Positions 1-13,699 are shown, counted from the stretch's first letter. The stretch is DNA of 64,000 bases from Panorpa germanica (GCA_963678705.1 OY783217.1:6324001-6388000), one strand, 5' to 3'. Program-made: numbers and translations. The notes: generated from the sequence alone by a model not told the origin.

Positions 1-55
1 TTGCCTTTATCGCAGTATTCAGCCTCTTGTGCTCTCTATTCTTATATCTCTATGG
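1..55 (+). repeat. Truncated arm of the 59.8-60.2 kb foldback element
   Basis: The first ~53 bases match bases 60066-60115 with only a few differences (shared blocks such as CTTTATCGCAGTATTCAGC and CTCTATT). In the second copy this segment is the right arm of a long imperfect inverted repeat, so the window starts inside a second copy whose remainder lies to the left. Similarity fades at about base 55. The element class is not known. Confidence 0.65.
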
Positions 56-1767
56 TGTTAAATGTTATAGAAGGCAATTGAAAATATATCTTTTAAATAA
101 ACACATTAGAATTGTATATACCAATATTTTCTGAAGACATTACAGCTTAGAACAATACAAAAAAACCGATTCTATGAATGTTTTAGTTTACAAGACCCGT
201 TTTAAAAGTAAATGAACTTTATTGATGATTATTTATACTGTTACATTTTAAGGGGTTGATTTATTACGTCCCCCCGCAACAGTATTGAGAAACCCTTAGG
301 TCAATCCGTCAAATATTTTGAATATCCGCCCCATTTAACCGACTCTTTTCAATATCCTATCGCATTTCATATTCCGTTGAGGATTCGCCTCTAATTCTAA
401 ATGATGGGAACACGTCCGCAATTTTCTACGGTATTATTGATACTCTGATGTTATAGGTATTATTGTATTGTGTTTTAGTATTTTACACAGATCTAACACA
501 ACAATATTCGTCTCTTTCTAATGTATATTATTTCGTATATATTTGTTTCCTTTTTTGTACGCTATTAGCTGTATTCTAAAATGGTAAAATGGCAAAACAG
601 ACATCCCTTGAGGCTATTTCAAATGTACGTGAAGTCGTTCATTGTAAAATATAAACAATAGCTTTGTTATTTACAATAAAAGTGAAGCTTCGAAGAGAAT
701 ATCTTGTTATATTGGGGTTGTTAATAGTGTATTTGTTATTTTAATGTTTTGTTTTTATGCTTTGACTACGTGCTGAATAGGATTCAATTCGATTTTAGTT
801 TCTTTTTTCTAAATATAAACGAAACCAATTCTGTGACAAATTTTTAAATGTTTCGTTGCTGAGTTGTATAAATTTCAATATGTTACAATAACTAGCAGAC
901 GACAAAGCCTTTGGGTATGTAAATGCCAATACAAATACGTTCATTTATTAATAAAATATTCAGCTTAACATTGTCTTGATTAAGAAACTAAATGGTCAAT
1001 AATTTTTATTTTTTTTATATTTGCAAAGTTATCACTCTATTCACATGTAATTTTATTATAAAATTTACTGATTTGTTTCTCTATTAGAAAAATAAAAAAA
1101 ACTAGTGTAACTTCACGTAAAATGTATTTACCTCTCATTCACTCTCATTGCTTCTATTGTAAATGCTTCGAACTTTGATTAAATATATCTAAAGTTCGAA
1201 AGAGTCGATCGACTTCAAATTTTCAGGATAATTAGACAATGATATGTGCAAAAAATGAGCAACATTATACCATGAGGTTCATACCATGGCAGCTTACTTT
1301 TAAAGATATAATTTAACATTTACATATTTGAAATATTGCTATAAAAACTATTCAAATTTATTATAACAAAAATTGAAAATAATACAAATTGGCTAAAAAT
1401 ATTTAAGACGTTCAACACTATAGTAAGAAGAATATACCGCTTCTCTATTTCAGACATTTTATGGTTTTCAGATAACAAATTACTCTGTCAAATTCTATGT
1501 TTACAATGACATCTAAGTATATGGACTACAATTTTTCACTTAGAAATAAAATTGCTTGTTCGCTATACATCACTTTGGAAACTATGAATTTATGATCACA
1601 TTTTTCACAAACTGTGTTTTATAGCCATATGTAGGTCGGGGTTGGTTTGGAGTAACATTTATGATAGCAGAATTTTTGTGTTTATTAAAAGATAATAGAT
1701 ATTTTGCTATAAATTCAGTTTAAGAGCAAGTCATTATGTTTGAAATAATTATTACTTAAAACAAAAT
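56..1767. other. A+T-rich DNA, no gene seen
   Basis: No supportable gene. At 1200-1225 there is a short stretch with the palindrome AGTCGATCGACT followed by TTCAAATTTT, which faintly resembles the 5' region of the Helitron-like segment at 44.1 kb; too short to call. Confidence 0.5.
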
Positions 1768-1833
1768 GTATGGAAAAGGACGGTGGTCCTAAGAAGACCG
1801 TGAAGTATAATTAAAAAAAAAAAAGTATGGAAA
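1768..1833 (+). mobile_element. 48-bp LINE 3' tail insertion with perfect 9-bp target duplication
   Basis: GTATGGAAA occurs at 1768-1776 and again at 1825-1833. Between them lie 48 bases: a short segment with the hairpin GGACGGTGGTCC, then a GAAG..CCGTGAA stretch, then a run of 12 A (1813-1824). The same tail occurs at 35767-35816 directly downstream of a decayed LINE reading frame. This is the pattern of target-primed reverse transcription in which only the last ~36 bases of the 3' UTR plus poly(A) were copied. The nine-base duplication is seen directly; the LINE link is inferred from the 35.8 kb copy. Confidence 0.7.
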
Positions 1834-2411
1834 GCAGTATTATAAAGTGATGAAGTATAGAAAAATGGTTACAGTTTCTTTTTTGGGTGTATGGATTAGT
1901 TGTAGAATGAAGCATATTACAGCATATTAAATCTAAATGTCAATATTTAAAGTTACATAACTTCCGGCTAAAACATAATTTAGGTATGGTAAAGAGGAAG
2001 TGATCTGTACTATGTACTGTGAGTTCTAATGGTCACAGTTAAACCAACATCAGGAAAATTAGTAGTTTCTAGTTCATATATACATATATATATCATAGAA
2101 CGTCAACATAACCTAAATCTAATGATTCGGCAAATGATCTGAGTAGGGAATCGAGTGCGAACACTATGTCTTCTTAGAACTTATAAATTCTAAAACTATA
2201 ATGACAAAAGATATTGTAATTTTTGGTTATGCAAGAAAGTTATACAGTTAAACAGATTCAAAGATTAACAGTAGAAAGTGTATTTCCATATTTGTTCATA
2301 TACCTGATTATATATGGCAGATAACGAAAAATTGATGTCAGAAACTAGAAGGACAAACAGCTAAGAAATTCCCAGAAAAGAACCCAGGGTGCAAGAATGC
2401 GATGAATATCA
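1834..2411. other. A+T-rich DNA, no gene seen
   Basis: Nothing recognisable apart from a short alternating purine-pyrimidine run (ATATATACATATATATATC) near 2076-2094. Confidence 0.4.
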
Positions 2412-2556
2412 AGAGCGCGATGGAAAGAGCAAATGGAAGAAGATCTAAGAAAAATAAGAAGTGCAAATTGAAAAAAAAACGGTCAATACAAAGGAATAGC
2501 AAAAAGTGTCACTTTTTTAGAAAATCTAGGATCTACAAGGGTTGTAGGCTATGAAG
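2412..2556 (+). pseudogene. Possible LINE reverse-transcriptase C-terminal remnant
   Basis: Read in the frame starting at 2412, this gives a 48-codon stretch with one internal stop. It contains RARWKEQMEEDLRKIRSAN, then the stop, then a lysine-rich part ending in SVTFLEN. A basic/tryptophan pattern of the type RPRxRWxExxxxDL..xxxNW is typical of the extreme C-terminus of some LINE polyproteins (RTE-like and related). There is no catalytic domain here and the frame is broken on both sides, so this is at most a fossil. The assignment rests on a motif impression and could be wrong. Confidence 0.35.
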
Positions 2557-4378
2557 ATAGATAGACAATAGTGAATACGATTTTAGGCCTGACCTTGACA
2601 AGTAAACCCATTACAATATGTACCATCACAGAAGCTTGTAATAAATGAAATACTTATTTATATCTATGTGTAATCATATTAATTGTTAATTGATAATTTT
2701 AAGATCTCGGCTATGATACTGAAGGCTACGTAAGAACACCAATTACAATTTAATCCTTCTATTGTCCGCATATTAAAAATGCAACTAATTTACCAGAAAA
2801 TGTGTTTTTATAGTGTTCTATTATAAATAAAGGATCATTTAGTAGAGTAAAAGAGAATGCTTCAAACGAAATACTTCAAAACTTATAAATTCAAATAAAA
2901 GTTATCTACTAAAATATTTTCTATTCTATCACGCCAAAATTAAAACGAATGGCCCCATTAAATAAATCCTAAAATATTTTGAATAGACATAATATACCCT
3001 TTTCTTGTTATGTACCAACATTTGAAATGTAAGGGCTAAAAGTAAGAGTGAGAAGAAATATGGTTATAGGGTTCAAATGTTACCACCCACAGAATCCATA
3101 AATAAACTGGATTATTATGTTTGCAAACTAGAAACTTTGTTGATAGGGTTACACCAATGAAGAAAATGTGATTCACTGTTTTTATGAAACTGAAATAAAG
3201 TTTAAGAGATCAGAATGGTGGCTTTTGATTTAATAAAAGTTAACTTATGATATTTGGAACTATGTGCAATGATATTAGCAAAAATATATTTTTTTTAGTC
3301 CAGTGATTTTTCTTCCTTTCGTAGGCAATATTTCTAAGTATTATTTAAAGGATTTAGGAAAATACTAAACCGTAACTAGAAATACCAAGGTTTAACATAG
3401 GTTAAATTAAATTAACCATGTTTATTTTTATTTATTTGGTTAATGATAATTGTTTAGAATAAGGGTTATGTGTATCTTGTTAGATTGTCTATTAAAGAGA
3501 AAAGACATGTTGTAGCTACGAAAAATTGTAATGCAATAAATAAATTTTTAATTGGTAAAATAAATATATATGTGTATATAGAATTGAATTTTGTCCGTAA
3601 TACATAAACATCAAACGATTTCCTTTAACGAGTACTATAACCTATACCAATGTAGTTAATAACGTCGTTTCCAATTGTACATATAAATTGAAAATTTCTG
3701 TAACAAGGCCCTTACTAATTAATGTTATTGTTGTTACTAGTATAGATCTGTCTTTGTTAGGGTAGGGTTAGGGTAAGGTTCTATAGAGCCTCGACAATAC
3801 AATTACAAAACAAACAGATTCGTTTGTTCTCAAAACAACAAAAAAGAACAGGCTTTTAAATTGGTAGCTGTTGGAGCGAATAACGTTGACAAATATTACT
3901 TCATTTCTTCGTTACGCATTTCATTGAATAATGAATTTAAAAAGAGATTATTTACGTAAAATAATTAACGTAATTTTATAATTCTTATAAGTAATATTTT
4001 AGATACTGTAAATATGTAAAACATATAAAATAAATTTTTAATTAATTTTTAATTTAGAAATATAACAATAAAATAACGTTTTTGTGTTCAATAAGTTAAC
4101 TGAGGTAAATAATAACAATTATTCAACTAGTGAAATAAAAACGTTATATGGTAGCTCTCGAAGCAAGGGTCTACTCGTGATTCATATAGGTAGATTTTAA
4201 TTTAAATAATAAATTCGAATCATTAAGCAATAAACAAATTTATGATAGCTTTATGCGGATGTATAGAGACAGCATATTAGCATACATTCAGTCAGCATCT
4301 GTGTATGTATATGTTTCAAGTATATAGAGCAGTACAGGGTGTTTTGAAAAACAATAGCTAAACTACAATATAGACTAG
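2557..4378. other. A+T-rich DNA with a short telomere-like stretch
   Basis: No gene. At 3757-3778 there is a run of TTAGGG-like units (TTAGGGTAGGGTTAGGG followed by TAAGG), too short and irregular to be an interstitial telomere. At 4333-4345 TACAGGGTGTTTT resembles the terminal motif of many insect DNA transposons; similar motifs on the other strand are at 10442-10450 and 42421-42430. Confidence 0.4.
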
Positions 4379-4612
4379 TTTACCCTACACTACAATATGG
4401 GACATGTCATTGTTAACTAACAGTACAACATCTACTAATATCTTGCATAACGTATACAACCATCTGAGAAATTCACAACATCAATCGACAATTGCGTCAT
4501 ACTATGACAGTTGATCCGAACAAGATTTATACAATAGGGAAACCAAATGATGAAGGTATAAAAGGACTCGTCGAATATAAACTCAAGTTGTTTAAATTGC
4601 CGTAAAGCTAGA
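4379..4612 (+). repeat. Dispersed repeat R, uninterrupted copy
   Basis: This segment, beginning TTTACCCTACACTACAAT, aligns with 35060-35231 plus 35460-35490. Shared blocks include GTTAACTAACAGTACA, CAAGTTGTT and AAAGCTAGAG or its close match. It is the uninterrupted version: CAAGTTGTTTAAATTGCC at 4583-4600 is the empty-site equivalent of the place where a SINE sits at 35.2 kb. No coding potential is visible and the class is unknown. Confidence 0.6.
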
Positions 4613-4754
4613 GAAAAAAACTAAGATCCCTTTGAGATGAGAAGCTATAATATATAGTAATTTAAATATCGTATGAAAGCTTATAAACAGTACTTCTTAC
4701 AGCGCCAAAAAAGCGCCGTTGCACTAGAAAGCCCCTAAAAAAAACTACAAATTA

Positions 4755-4996
4755 ATCAAGAATAATTTTCAAATACAGTGTTATCTATTTAGTCAACTCT
4801 GCGAAGAAAATAATTTAAATTAACTGGCCAATATAACAAAGGTAAGAGTGCAAGACTGGCACGAGAATTCTGAGGATCAAGAATAATGTTCAAATACAGT
4901 GTTATCTATTTAGTCAACTCTGTGAAGAAAATAATTTAAATTAACTGGCCAATATAACCAAGGTAAGAGTGCAAGACTGGCACGAGAATTCTGAGG
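4755..4996. repeat. Two tandem copies of a 121-bp unit
   Basis: ATCAAGAATAAT..GAATTCTGAGG occurs at 4755-4875 and again at 4876-4996. Only three substitutions are apparent between the units (T/G, C/T and A/C), so the duplication is recent compared with the other repeats. The unit carries no recognisable gene. A short reading frame on the minus strand runs through the second unit but looks fortuitous. Confidence 0.9.
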
Positions 4997-7900
4997 AACT
5001 TAACGAAGCATATGGTAACATAATAATATGCTGCAATTATACTTGATGTTAAGTGATGTATATCAACAAAAATCAAGCAGATTTTGCCACCAAAATTGAA
5101 CTCTCTTTTAGTTGTACTTTTTACCCATGTTTCCAAAAGACAGTAACTATTAGAAAGCAACAAATTGAACACTTAGTTGAACACTAAAAAACATAGTTAG
5201 TTTTTAATGCTATACGAACGTAACGTAACGTAAACATTAGGTAATTTAATTACTTGATACATTTGATTCATCAGAACACTGTTTACTTAAGACTGTATAC
5301 AAGACGATTATTTACCGTTGAAACCTTCCTAGAATCCCTGTGTTTACACCTATGTTGTGTATACACTCCTAGTACTCATATACGTTCCACTCGTATGTTT
5401 TGTAAGAAACACTATGAACAGCCTGTTAAGGGTTAATACACCCTCTCAAAGAGAAGAGTATCATGTCTCTCCAGGGCCGAATTAAAATATTGTGTACAGG
5501 CATATGTGTTTAAATATTCAGACATTCGTATGGTGCTACAATGAATTTATATTTTAGGGTACAGTACAATACAAATACATTTAGATATGTGATCCGGAAA
5601 AAGAAGGACCAAATTTTTTTTAAACAATCTTGGTATATCATATACCTCTACCGTTCTATAACATATATCCTTCTACCGGTCTTACTAAGTGGTGGCTAAA
5701 TCTCCAAGCTTTTTCCTTAAAATAACAAAGCAGTGTAATATCGTTTATTATAGAATTTTCTCCATCTGCAAGGGTAGTAAATATCTATCTCATATTAATC
5801 ACAACGTCCGTCATGTCGTTCTCTTATTATTGTTATCACAGCAACTGGATCCCTTTAAATAATAACCCTTAGGCATCAGGTCCTTTTAAGACAGTTCTCA
5901 AGCTTTCTAAAGGTCCTGTTCTTTGCTGACGGGTGCAAAATATAGAACTTTCTATAATATGTTCAAAGGGAATAAGAAAACAGAACAAGAATGTTTTAAT
6001 AAACATTAAGGGACGTTGTACACTGAGAAGAATGAGAGAGAGGTGAAATACTTAACAAGTTTACACCGTGACTGGTGGGCAAGGTATAGAGGGATAGGTA
6101 GAGAGGTATAATAATGCATTAATATATGTTCTTAGAGATAGGTATTCCAGGTTAACAACCCTCCCACATGTATTAATGTGTTACCCCGAACAAAGATGAA
6201 AAATATGATGTAGTGAGGATGGCGGGATGGAATAGGGGGATGTAGTAATATTTATTATTCAACAAAGAGAAAGAATGGTTCATCTTTACCACATAACTCA
6301 TCAAGGACATTATTTATTAACATTAAGATTTATTGAAATGTCTGTCTGTTAATATGATATATTACAGAATATGTTAATATATTATTATTTAATTAAGAGC
6401 TTTAGTTATAGGAGTGGCCAGACATTTGTAGAGTTAGATGTACTTCTAATATATAGCAAGTAAAGCACAGTGGCTTAAAATACGATACTAACCAACATTA
6501 CGATACAAAACCAACATTGACCGTATGCTCAAGTCACTCACATTTTTGCATGATCAATTGATGGCAAAATTTTAATAATTTATTTATCTAATGACATCAC
6601 TATATCCTTGTAGTTTAATATAATTAAAAAAAATAGTTAAAAACAAGTTAATTTCTCTTGCAAATATCATCTTTACTGCGCCATTTTTACCTCAAACAAC
6701 ACAATTTCATCAGATTAAACCAAAATGTAAGTATCAATAAACACTGGCTGAAATAGGATGAAATTTTTGGTAAATTCACTCTCGGATAGTTATACTACAA
6801 GAACTACAAAGGAAGTTTCAAGTTGATCCTGGTTAATTTACTTTATCCCGTGCGCAAAACTTTACACAATATTGTAATTTTTAAGTAAAAGTATAGACTT
6901 TTACAATTAGGACCACATTTTTACATTTAATAGTTTTTTAAAAATAAAAACATGGCAACATGAAACGTTATACATCTATACACCACAAAGAGAGGTCTAT
7001 ACCGGTATATACAGCCTAATATATACCATAATACACTTACGTATCTCTTTATATGATACGTACTCGTAAATATCTAATTCACTTTTTCACACAACGACAA
7101 AAGATACTATTGAATTAATTAACTGTATACAAAAAAGTTCAAGGGTTATATAAATGTTTGAATACAAATCTCATACAATTATTATCGTACTTTTAAGGGT
7201 GGGATTTTGTTGTTAGATACTTGATTATTTCATTAAGTTTGCTCTTAAAACAAAAATAAATGTTAAAACATCCCCCTAAAAATATTTTAATGAATTTATA
7301 AATGTTATCACCCTTACTTTGTATAACTTGCCTTTAAGGTTTAAGGTAGAAGTGTATTTATAACTATAACAGGGGTCTGTAACTTAAAGGCTTTTAGTCT
7401 AAATTAAAATATATGTTTTTATAATAGTCACATTTTAAAAGACAATGTTGAAAGAATTACGTTTAAATTATTTAACCTGGACCCATAACCTGATTTCATT
7501 AGTGCTCATAGTTCAAACTTGTACTCATAATTTCATTATATTTGTAATAAATACGAGCATAAATAGATTTGTTAAGAATTTTAACATACATATCGAAATA
7601 GGTTGTCAATCCCTGATTTATACCGATAAATGCAAAATAAGGATAAAACTTCTTAAGTGTCTATAGATGCTTTTCAAAAAGTTGAGGAAGTTAAATTTAC
7701 TTCTAAAATATTTTTGAACTCATATTGCAGTGAACTTTACCTTCTTTAAGTTGTAAGTATTTGGAAGAGATTTTCTTATATAAAAAAAAAATTCATAACT
7801 TTTGTCAAAGAATAAAATGTTCAAAAAATTATTAGGTTGAAATATTATTGTAAAAAATTACTCTAAAATTGTTCCTTTAGGTACGAACTCATTATATATG

Positions 7901-10113
7901 AGATTTTAACTTAGTCCATTTCTTATTCTTTCACTTAGTTTATTATAAAGGTAGTTTTATAAATATTTTAGAATACTTTTAGTTCTATTAGTTCTCCTAC
8001 ATTTGGTAAATTAAAATTTGAACAAAGAGCTTTAATAAAGGAGTTACAAAATAATTAAATCTACAGTCTCATTCAAACAACAAAATGATATTGCAATAAG
8101 GATGTTTTAATCTCAGCTTAATTTGAAAGTTTAGCTATTAAGCTCTGGTTTCTGTACTAGTAAGCTGTGATTATTCTGTCCAGTACAAATACAATACAGT
8201 TATTTAAAGGATTGTTAATTATAATCTTGAGATTGTTAAATTTAAAATGATCCAACAAATTCACAATTAGTGTTAGTCACAAATAAATATAAATAAGTAA
8301 AACTTTACACTTTTAGTCTATCTAATATACTATTTGAAAAGCTTTCCTAAGATTTCGAATTGGTTATACATAAATGAAAAATAAACCTCTACAGTGTAAT
8401 AATATCAGACGCAAATAACAATATATAATATTCCCTGGTAATTCCGCCTCCTAATATCACAAGTAACTAAGCAAACATAATATTAATGGATAATTAAAAC
8501 ACGTTACTTAAAAAATTAAAATTTAAATCGAAATAAGCCAAAAGAAGCTTAAGATTAATTCTTAGAAATAAAGCTTTATAATTGTAGGTATGATGGCTAA
8601 ATATATAAAGAAACAATATTTTTAAATCCAAATACAACAAGTCCTTTAATTATTGTTCTATAATTTATGAAAATATATTTAAGCTTCAACTTGAATTCAA
8701 CGATTTTTATATTAACAATCCTTTTTATCCTTTAGTATTTTTAACAATCCTTATTTTATTATTTCTAAGAATTTTTATATAAATTCTTTTGTTAAGCTAC
8801 TAAGTTATTGCCTCTAATGATATGAAGTTAGCATTTTATATTTTATAAGAGGTTCTTATTTTAAGCTTGAGCTAAAAGCTTTTTTTCTAAAAGCTATTTA
8901 GAAGGTCTTTATTTTAATAAATCTGAAAATAAGTTATTAAAAATTGAAAATCAAATATTTCATGTTTGATTTTATTTACATTAAAAAAACTGTTTAAAGA
9001 ATAATAGGTTGTTATTCTCATACAATTTAAGTCAGTCAGCTCAGTCTGATATAAAATGAATGGGAAAGTAAATAAAATATACACACATAAATAGAGACGA
9101 CGAACAACTGGAAAGAACCGAAAGTTCGAATGCAACGTTGTGTCAAAATGTTCAGTCAATCAACCGACTACTTTTTGAGTTTTGCTGGCAAAAACATACC
9201 TAGGCTGAATTATAAAATGATGAAAAACTAAGACCTTTCTAGATTAAATGTTACTAGGTTTTGCTCAAAGTAAAATATTATATAAATGTAAACGGATACT
9301 TCTGATTTATTTATACATTTATATATTATATTTTTATTATCTGATCTTATATTTTATTCAATGTAGTATAATTAATAGTAGTCAAATAGTATAGTCAATG
9401 TAAATACTTTATCCAGATGTATATATAGCTTCATTATATTTCAGTCCCCTAATACTAACAAACTTGATATTCATAATAATTCAGATTCCAATAAATCAAA
9501 TCATTCACAAATATAATATCGTAAATTTAAGAAATAAATGAAATATTCTTATAAGTAACAGTATGTAAGGCTTTTCAAATTAAATCTGCTTAAATTAAAT
9601 TTTGTACTGAAATCTAATAAATATTCCCCTAAAGAATTCACTTCATTTACGAATAACGTAATAACTTTATTTCCAAATAAAATCGCTGTAAAATCATGTA
9701 TAAAATATTCGGTAATAAAAGTGCCTTAAATACTGAAATTTGACCTTGAAAACATTGAAATAATACATATCTGTAGTTGTGGATAAATAATGATGGATAT
9801 AAGAGATACATTGAGATATTCGCAGTTACGACTTTAGTAACATTGGATTGTAGTATTCAATAATCTTGTGGATGTTAAGCCTGGATGTGGATATTAAAAA
9901 TGTTGTTAATTTCAATACAAATTTAACATAAGACATATTAAATTAAGAATTTTATTCCGAAAGTTATTAATTTTTTAAAGATGAATTTTTGTCCGAATTT
10001 GTTGAACAATTTTATTAAAATGCACTGCAAGTATATGTCATGAAAATTATTATACTAGAGTCTGAATTTATTTCAATACTTGGTTCTAAAATATGCTTTA
10101 GAAATGTTCTAAA

Positions 10114-10116
<3 letters not shown>
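4997..10116. other. Five kilobases of A+T-rich DNA without recognisable genes
   Basis: Short open frames of 60-85 codons occur on both strands but have A+T-driven composition and no motif. Small structures: CGTAACGTAACGTAAAC at 5218-5234; near 8714-8755 a 15-base direct repeat (TTAACAATCCTT); poly-A and poly-T runs. No transposon end is evident. Confidence 0.5.
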
Positions 10117-10169
<53 letters not shown>

Positions 10170-10178
10170 ATATATATG
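10117..10178. repeat. (TA)n-(TG)n compound microsatellite
   Basis: About 42 bases of TA repeats followed by TGTGTGTGTG and a second short TA run. Confidence 0.95.
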
Positions 10179-10539
10179 TTCTTTCATTAAAGAAATAACT
10201 AATTATTCAATACAAACGGTGTATTTATTTAAATTTGTTGATTTATACAAACATATATTGTTGCTGTAGAGCAAGAAATAAATTATTCAAAGCTACAAAG
10301 AAAAACTAATGAAAGTCACTAATTTGCATAATTTCTTTTTCATTATTTAAATTTTCATCAGACATCTCCAACAAAGAAGTTTTAAAACAACTTATGGATT
10401 ATAAAAGAAAAACTGTGGCATAAATAAATTTTATGTTCAACCACCCTGTATATAATTTAAACCACCTATTGTTTAATATATAGCTTCACCACGACACAAA
10501 TATAAATTGCATTTTTATGGATTCCTTCTCATCGGTACT

Positions 10540-10950
10540 TAATGATCGATCCAGTAGATATCTGTGTCAAAGAAGCAATTCATGTAGGACCTAAAATGCA
10601 AAATTAAAAATTTATAAAATGGTTCATGGTAAGAAGAATGAAATGGCGAATTAGTGACAGAAAACAAATTAAGAGAAGTGAAGCCATCAATTTGCAAACA
10701 AGATCTTTTAGTCGCGCTGAATAGAAAACGGTGGTAATATTGGGTCACTTGGTGGTGATGACTTAGGATAGGACACACAACTCGATCTTATTTAAAAGAA
10801 AACCTTAACCAATTTGTAACCATTGCAATAGCTCTCGAACTGACAAACACATAATTGTGCAATGCTCCAAGTATTTATCTAAATGATAAATTTGCAATAT
10901 CTCAAGAGATTATAAGCAAATATTTGAAAGCAGAGAAAGTCTAATAAATT
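10540..10950 (+). pseudogene. LINE C-terminal remnant (I/Jockey-like, RNase H tail and zinc knuckle)
   Basis: The frame at 10663 reads NKLREVKPS and, after stops at about 10723 and 10753, LRIGHT at 10762-10779, all in the same frame. After a one-base shift, PICNHCNSS at 10809 and KHIIVQCSKY near 10848 follow. The order NKLR(E)IKP, LRIGHT, CxHC and HIxxxC matches the region after the RNase H domain in non-LTR retrotransposons with an RNase H (I, R1, LOA and related clades). At least three in-frame stops and one frameshift show it is dead. The RNase H part upstream (10540-10660) is too eroded to read. The minus-strand open frame over the same bases is a shadow. Confidence 0.65.
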
Positions 10951-13699
10951 TCAATTGATTTCATCACATAATCTCATTTAATAAACTTATTTTAGAGACA
11001 TCCAATAACTAAAGCATTGATTGTAAATGTATGTAAGATTTATTTCCAATAATTTCATAAACTGAAATAAGTATAAAACAATATGTTTATATAAATATGT
11101 ATATATTAACCAGTGTATGTTATGCATAACTGAAATTTAAATAAAGTAATGACATATTTTTAATTCTTATTTTATTTAAGACCGACCTTAGTTAATTAAC
11201 CAAGCAAGTAACCGAGGTATTTCGCTTAATAAGGAACAAAAATGAGAACTTGGAACTAAATTTAACAACCAAGGTTTAAACAACTCCTATACCTTAGTTA
11301 ATTTTACAGATAATTGAGAAATCGATACTTGGTCATTTATAAATATTTCGTTTTTATTAACGACTTAGCAACAAAATAAAAATAGCGCATTTACTTTACA
11401 AATTTTAAGTAAAAGAATGTTAGGCTATATTTCTTTAATAAATTATTCTTCTAAAGGTTTTACAGCCCTGTTTTATACCCATACCTAAACAGAATTATCT
11501 AGAGACACCTGATGAACTACCACATGTGTTCGGATATTAGTAAATTACAACAGACAAGGGTGGTGACAATATCACCTGCTGAGTTTGGTGTTATTTGACA
11601 GACATTCAACATTCCCTCAGTAGGGGTGTAATGGAATTTGTAAAACATTAGTGAGGTAAACCTAAACCAGATCACCCCCACCCTACGTCTACTGAATAAT
11701 TCGTATTTAAAAATATAAATAACCTTTCAGACTAATATAGAGTGTATTAAAAGTAACACTAAATACAATTCATGATTAAGAGTGGTAAATAATGAAAGAA
11801 CACAATGTTTATTTTAATATTCTCTTGCAAGAGACATTGTATCACGAATGCATGTAATAAAACATTTATTGTCACATATATTCAAGTTTTATGTGCGCAA
11901 ACACATAACATAACATAAGTGTACAACAAGCAATAAAAGAGGAAACTAATCATTAATTTTACACCACGACCTTTTAAAGATACATGGACACTTTTTTAAC
12001 GCTCCGTCAACCAGTGAAACTACTTTACAATCAGTAATAGTTGAGATAATCGACCTTAAAACGATTGTATTTACTAAAGACTATATATAAACTATAGTTC
12101 TAAAGTTTTCTCTGAAACTTCAATTTTTAAGATAAAGCAATTTATTATTAAATGCTGTCAAAAGATTGTCTTCAAGGCTACCGGAGATTGATGTCAGTAC
12201 CGTTATCTTCTTCAGACTACTTCAAACGACTATTAGAAAATATTTATTTTATCAACTACAATATGTTGTATACTTGACAACAACAAAATTTATCGAATAG
12301 AAAATGAATTTCAGTGTTACATAGAGTTGATATATCATAGAAATTTAACGTAAGTTTTTCGTTATAATTTAAGACATTATAGGCGTCTGTAGAATATAAT
12401 TCGTATCACAGATTCAATTCTATTCATTATAAATTTCCAAGGATAAAAAGAGTAGGAGCTTCATTTGTATCTCTCCTTATGCTTATTCTGTATAAGTACA
12501 ACATAATATAACATGTTATATTAACAGATGTTAAACATTTTCAAACTATTTTACGAAAAGGTAATATATTGTATTATATTATCCATGTTTTACAACTTTT
12601 ACAAAATTTATAATTAATACATTATATTGCTAAACTCTGTAAAACAAGTTAATATAGTCGCAGATCTAAATCACTTTAAAAGTTTTTAAGTTCTCGTAAA
12701 CCGTGCTTAAAGCTCTGATCCGTGAATATTACATAATTCTTTTTTTAACAGTGGTGGAGTACTTTCAATTATTATTAAACTAATTTTTAACATTGAAACG
12801 TTTTTAACGATTTTGCAAGTACGACACTGTGAATTAATGCAATGATAATTAATGTTATTGTAATTTACAGTTTGAAAAAAGAACCAGCCATCAAATTATA
12901 ATTACAAAAAAAGTCTTTTAGCGTTGATCTATTATCAGTAATAGTTATTAGCTCTGACATATAATAAATAGTGTTTTATTACAAGCAAAAGTATAAGTTT
13001 TGTGCGTAAAAAAGAACACCAATACCAAACAAATAAATATACTACATTTTTTTTAAGATAACTACTTTATTTTGATTTTCTTTTCACCTGTAAAAACAAT
13101 AGAGGAGTTTTTTCTTGAGGTTTATTGAATAGAAAGGATAAGCCTATCAATTTATATACTTTTCGAAATAAATAGAATATATCACACTTTATTTTGTGAA
13201 ATACGTTCATTGTATCGATCAGAAGAAATATCTGCTACAGAAAGGTAATGTTCTCTCCTTTTTTATATTTTAAAAGATGTAATTTATTTTGAGAAATACC
13301 TCAATATATAATTGTAATTTAAAATATTTTTTACTACCGTTCGAATTCTTTTTGCTTTAAAATATCAATCTTAACCAAATAAACATAAATTTATTTTTAA
13401 CTTTTTAAAAATATGTACAATGCCTTATTAATTTTGATAGGATATAATTTTCAACTGATACTAGAAGTATCAGGTAGTTTATACTCGTATATTTTTATTC
13501 CAAGTTCTATTACGGACAGTACACATATTTTAAATTTATATAACGTCGGTTTATTACCGACGCTTAGTACTAATAAAGTTAGCATTTGTTATAGTGTTGC
13601 TGTGCAAATATGTGTACTACACCGGTATTATGTACTATATACACAATTTTATTTTGATAAAACTCAAATTTTAACAGAAAATTTCGCGCTGTTCCGGAG
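10951..13699. other. A+T-rich DNA, no gene seen
   Basis: CCTTAGTTAATT occurs twice (near 11187 and 11292) around an A+T-rich stretch. A slightly G+C-richer patch at 11520-11700 contains GGTGACAATATCACC, a local palindrome. No motif-bearing frame. Confidence 0.4.

Noticed and set aside
3757-3778. Telomere-like TTAGGG units
   Set aside because: Too short and irregular, and the canonical insect unit is TTAGG; no further units nearby.
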